NCBI RefSeq assembly: GCF_030409225.1
Contig: NZ_JAUFPK010000001.1
Location: 1,165,026 to 1,229,025 of the forward strand
Reading direction: 5' to 3'
DNA length: 64,000 bases
DNA from: Aquisalimonas lutea
GTDB lineage: Bacteria > Pseudomonadota > Gammaproteobacteria > Nitrococcales > Aquisalimonadaceae
Shown here: one piece after another, positions 62,949 to 64,000 of the stretch
Position numbering within the stretch: position 1 is the stretch's first letter
Layout: each line of letters opens with the position of its first letter
The notes under the pieces: model-generated
The model's database searches: none
Seen by the model: only the letters and a program-made list of their open reading frames with translations
Told to the model about the DNA's origin: nothing
Translations under genes and position numbers: made by a program

Positions 62949-63836
62949 ATGGCACAGGAGTGGTTGCAGCACCAGGAGCGCAGCACGCCGCTGGCGCTCC
63001 ACACGATCCGCTGGATAGCCCTGCACCTGGGACGTCCGTCGGCACGCGGGCTGCTGTACCCGATCACCGCATATTTCCTGCTCTTCGCCCCGGCCTCCCG
63101 GCGCGCCTCGCGGGCCTTCCTGCGCCGGGTCCCCGGGCGGCGACCGGTCCTGTGGCAGGTCGCGCGGCACATGCACTGCTTCGCCTCGGTCATCCTGGAC
63201 CGGGTGTTCCTGCTCACGGGCCGCGAGCAAGTGCTGGACGTGACCGTGCATCACTGCGCACAGCTCGATGCCATGGTGGCCCGCGGCCAGGGCGGGCTGC
63301 TGCTGGGCGCGCACTTCGGCAGCTTCGAGGTCCTGCGCGCGCTCGCGGTCAACCGCGTGCGCTACGACATCCGGGTGGTCATGCGGCGGCGGCACAATGC
63401 GCTGCTGACCCGGGTGCTGGACGAGCTCAATCCCGACGTCGCCCGGGCGGTGATCGACCTGGACGATCCCCGCGCCTCGCTGATGATCAGCGAGGCGATC
63501 AACGAAGGCGCCCTGGTGGGGATCCTGGCGGACCGTAGCGCGGGCTCGGACGACGCCGTGCGCCACCCGTTTCTCGGCGAGCCGGCCCCGTTCCCCACCG
63601 GCCCGCTGCGCCTCGCCGCCGTGACCGGGGCGCCGGTGGTGCAGTTCTTCGGCGTCTACCACGGCGGCAACCGCTATGCCATCCACTTCGAGCCGCTCTA
63701 CGAGGGAGGGCATGTGCCCCGCGACGAGCGCGGGCCCTGGCTGGAAGCCATGACCGGCCGCTACGCCGAGCGTCTGGAGGCCCATGTCCGCACGGCACCG
63801 GAGAACTGGTTCAACTTCTACGACTTCTGGCGGTGA
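62949..63836 (+). CDS. LpxL/HtrB-like lysophospholipid acyltransferase family protein
   Basis: A 295-residue inner-membrane-associated acyltransferase with the HX4E motif in GAHFGSFEVLRAL (about residues 118-130). Family motifs DRSAGSDDAVRHPFLGEPAPFPTGPLRLA and APVVQFFGVY follow; a hydrophobic N-terminal segment lies at about residues 36-50. In aryl polyene clusters this family is thought to join the polyene acid, or a fatty acyl chain, to the lipid anchor; in flexirubin-type loci it is a candidate for linking polyene and resorcinol. That role is inferred. It is divergent from the methyltransferase across the MITE. Confidence 0.87.
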   Translation: MAQEWLQHQERSTPLALHTIRWIALHLGRPSARGLLYPITAYFLLFAPASRRASRAFLRRVPGRRPVLWQVARHMHCFASVILDRVFLLTGREQVLDVTVHHCAQLDAMVARGQGGLLLGAHFGSFEVLRALAVNRVRYDIRVVMRRRHNALLTRVLDELNPDVARAVIDLDDPRASLMISEAINEGALVGILADRSAGSDDAVRHPFLGEPAPFPTGPLRLAAVTGAPVVQFFGVYHGGNRYAIHFEPLYEGGHVPRDERGPWLEAMTGRYAERLEAHVRTAPENWFNFYDFWR

Positions 63837-63863
63837 ACTCGATGATGCACCCGGTGTCCGTTT

Positions 63864-64000
63864 AGGGAACCGCTGAACAATTCCCGCGTGCCTCTGCGCC
63901 CCACAACGCCGCTGTGGGGCGCCCTTCGGGGCCGAGCAGCGCGGGGCGCAGCCGGCGTTGCGTTGCTTGACTGTACCGCCAGTACAGCGCGGCGCAACGC
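63864..64000. repeat. Structured repeat-like sequence running off the window end
   Basis: Non-coding block beginning near AGGGAACCGCTGAACAATT. It contains nested stems: CTGCGCCCC (63894-63902) with GGGGCGCAG (63943-63951), GCCCCACA/TGTGGGGC around 63899-63920, and GCGTTGCG with CGCAACGC enclosing CTGTAC-CGCCA-GTACAG (63971-63987). The last part resembles in layout the interior of the MITE (short palindrome, then GGCGCAACGC). It may be a repeat or the end of an insertion sequence; it is cut by the window. Confidence 0.45.

Larger units (their letters stand above)
42046..63836. other. Dialkylresorcinol plus aryl polyene type II polyketide gene cluster
   Basis: Region grouping. ACP, KS, KS-like, BtrH-like, DarA, DarB, small protein, LolA-like and MMPL genes form the left half (42.0-51.1 kb). 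KS, chain-length factor, dehydratase, reductase, glycosyltransferase, second dehydratase, ligase, membrane protein, ACP, methyltransferase and acyltransferase form the right half (54.9-63.8 kb). MipA-like, hydrolase, YdcF-like and lipoprotein genes lie between. Together they fit production and export of an aryl polyene-dialkylresorcinol pigment of flexirubin type. The ABC exporter at 39886-42032 probably belongs too. Product is inferred. Confidence 0.7.

Overview
The window is GC-rich chromosomal DNA of a gammaproteobacterium, with compact, mostly overlapping operons. The tol-pal, ruv and glrK-qseG-glrR blocks are laid out as in Gammaproteobacteria. A two-subunit class III PHA synthase (PhaE/PhaC), a very acidic Pal N-terminus and the GC content point to a Chromatiales/Ectothiorhodospiraceae-like, probably halophilic organism. 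That placement is inference, not a database result.

Layout: (1) 1-5.2 kb is a degraded prophage edge (capsid, tape measure, tail-fibre adaptor-like gene). Two short paralogous genes of unknown function follow, each behind a near-identical promoter, next to a tRNA-Lys gene. (2) 5.2-12.2 kb holds queC, queE and the ybgC-tolQRAB-pal-cpoB envelope operon. (3) 12.2-15.9 kb is the glrK-qseG-glrR two-component system; two perfect GlrR-type dyads lie between glrR and ybgC-tol. (4) 15.9-18.8 kb is ruvB, ruvA, ruvC and yebC. (5) 19.2-24.4 kb is a complete branched-chain amino acid-type ABC importer. (6) 24.5-31.0 kb has a patatin-like lipase, two HDOD proteins, a fatty acyl-CoA ligase and pabB. (7) 31.1-36.2 kb is the polyhydroxyalkanoate locus (phaA, phaR, phaB, and phaEC on the other strand). 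It includes a predicted, non-annotated ~225-nt small RNA with a consensus promoter, a PhaR-like palindrome at +1 and a strong terminator. (8) 36.3-39.6 kb holds bepA, an AI-2E/PerM family transporter and a GcvR-like ACT protein.

(9) 39.9-63.8 kb is a large pigment-type type II polyketide cluster. One half carries an ABC exporter, an ACP, a ketosynthase with a cysteine-less partner, a BtrH-like protein, DarA, DarB, a LolA-like carrier and an MMPL exporter. The other half is an aryl polyene set: ketosynthase plus chain-length factor, dehydratase, ketoreductase, glycosyltransferase, second hotdog dehydratase, acyl-activating ligase, membrane protein, ACP, methyltransferase and LpxL-like acyltransferase. 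A dialkylresorcinol module beside an aryl polyene module is the gene content of flexirubin-type pigments, known best from Bacteroidetes. No gene for the aromatic starter (ammonia-lyase or chorismate lyase) and no phosphopantetheinyl transferase is seen here; the cluster may continue past the right end.

A 267-bp MITE-like element with perfect 35-bp terminal inverted repeats sits inside the pigment cluster, and a second structured repeat runs off the right end of the window. No CRISPR array, rRNA or intact insertion sequence was found.
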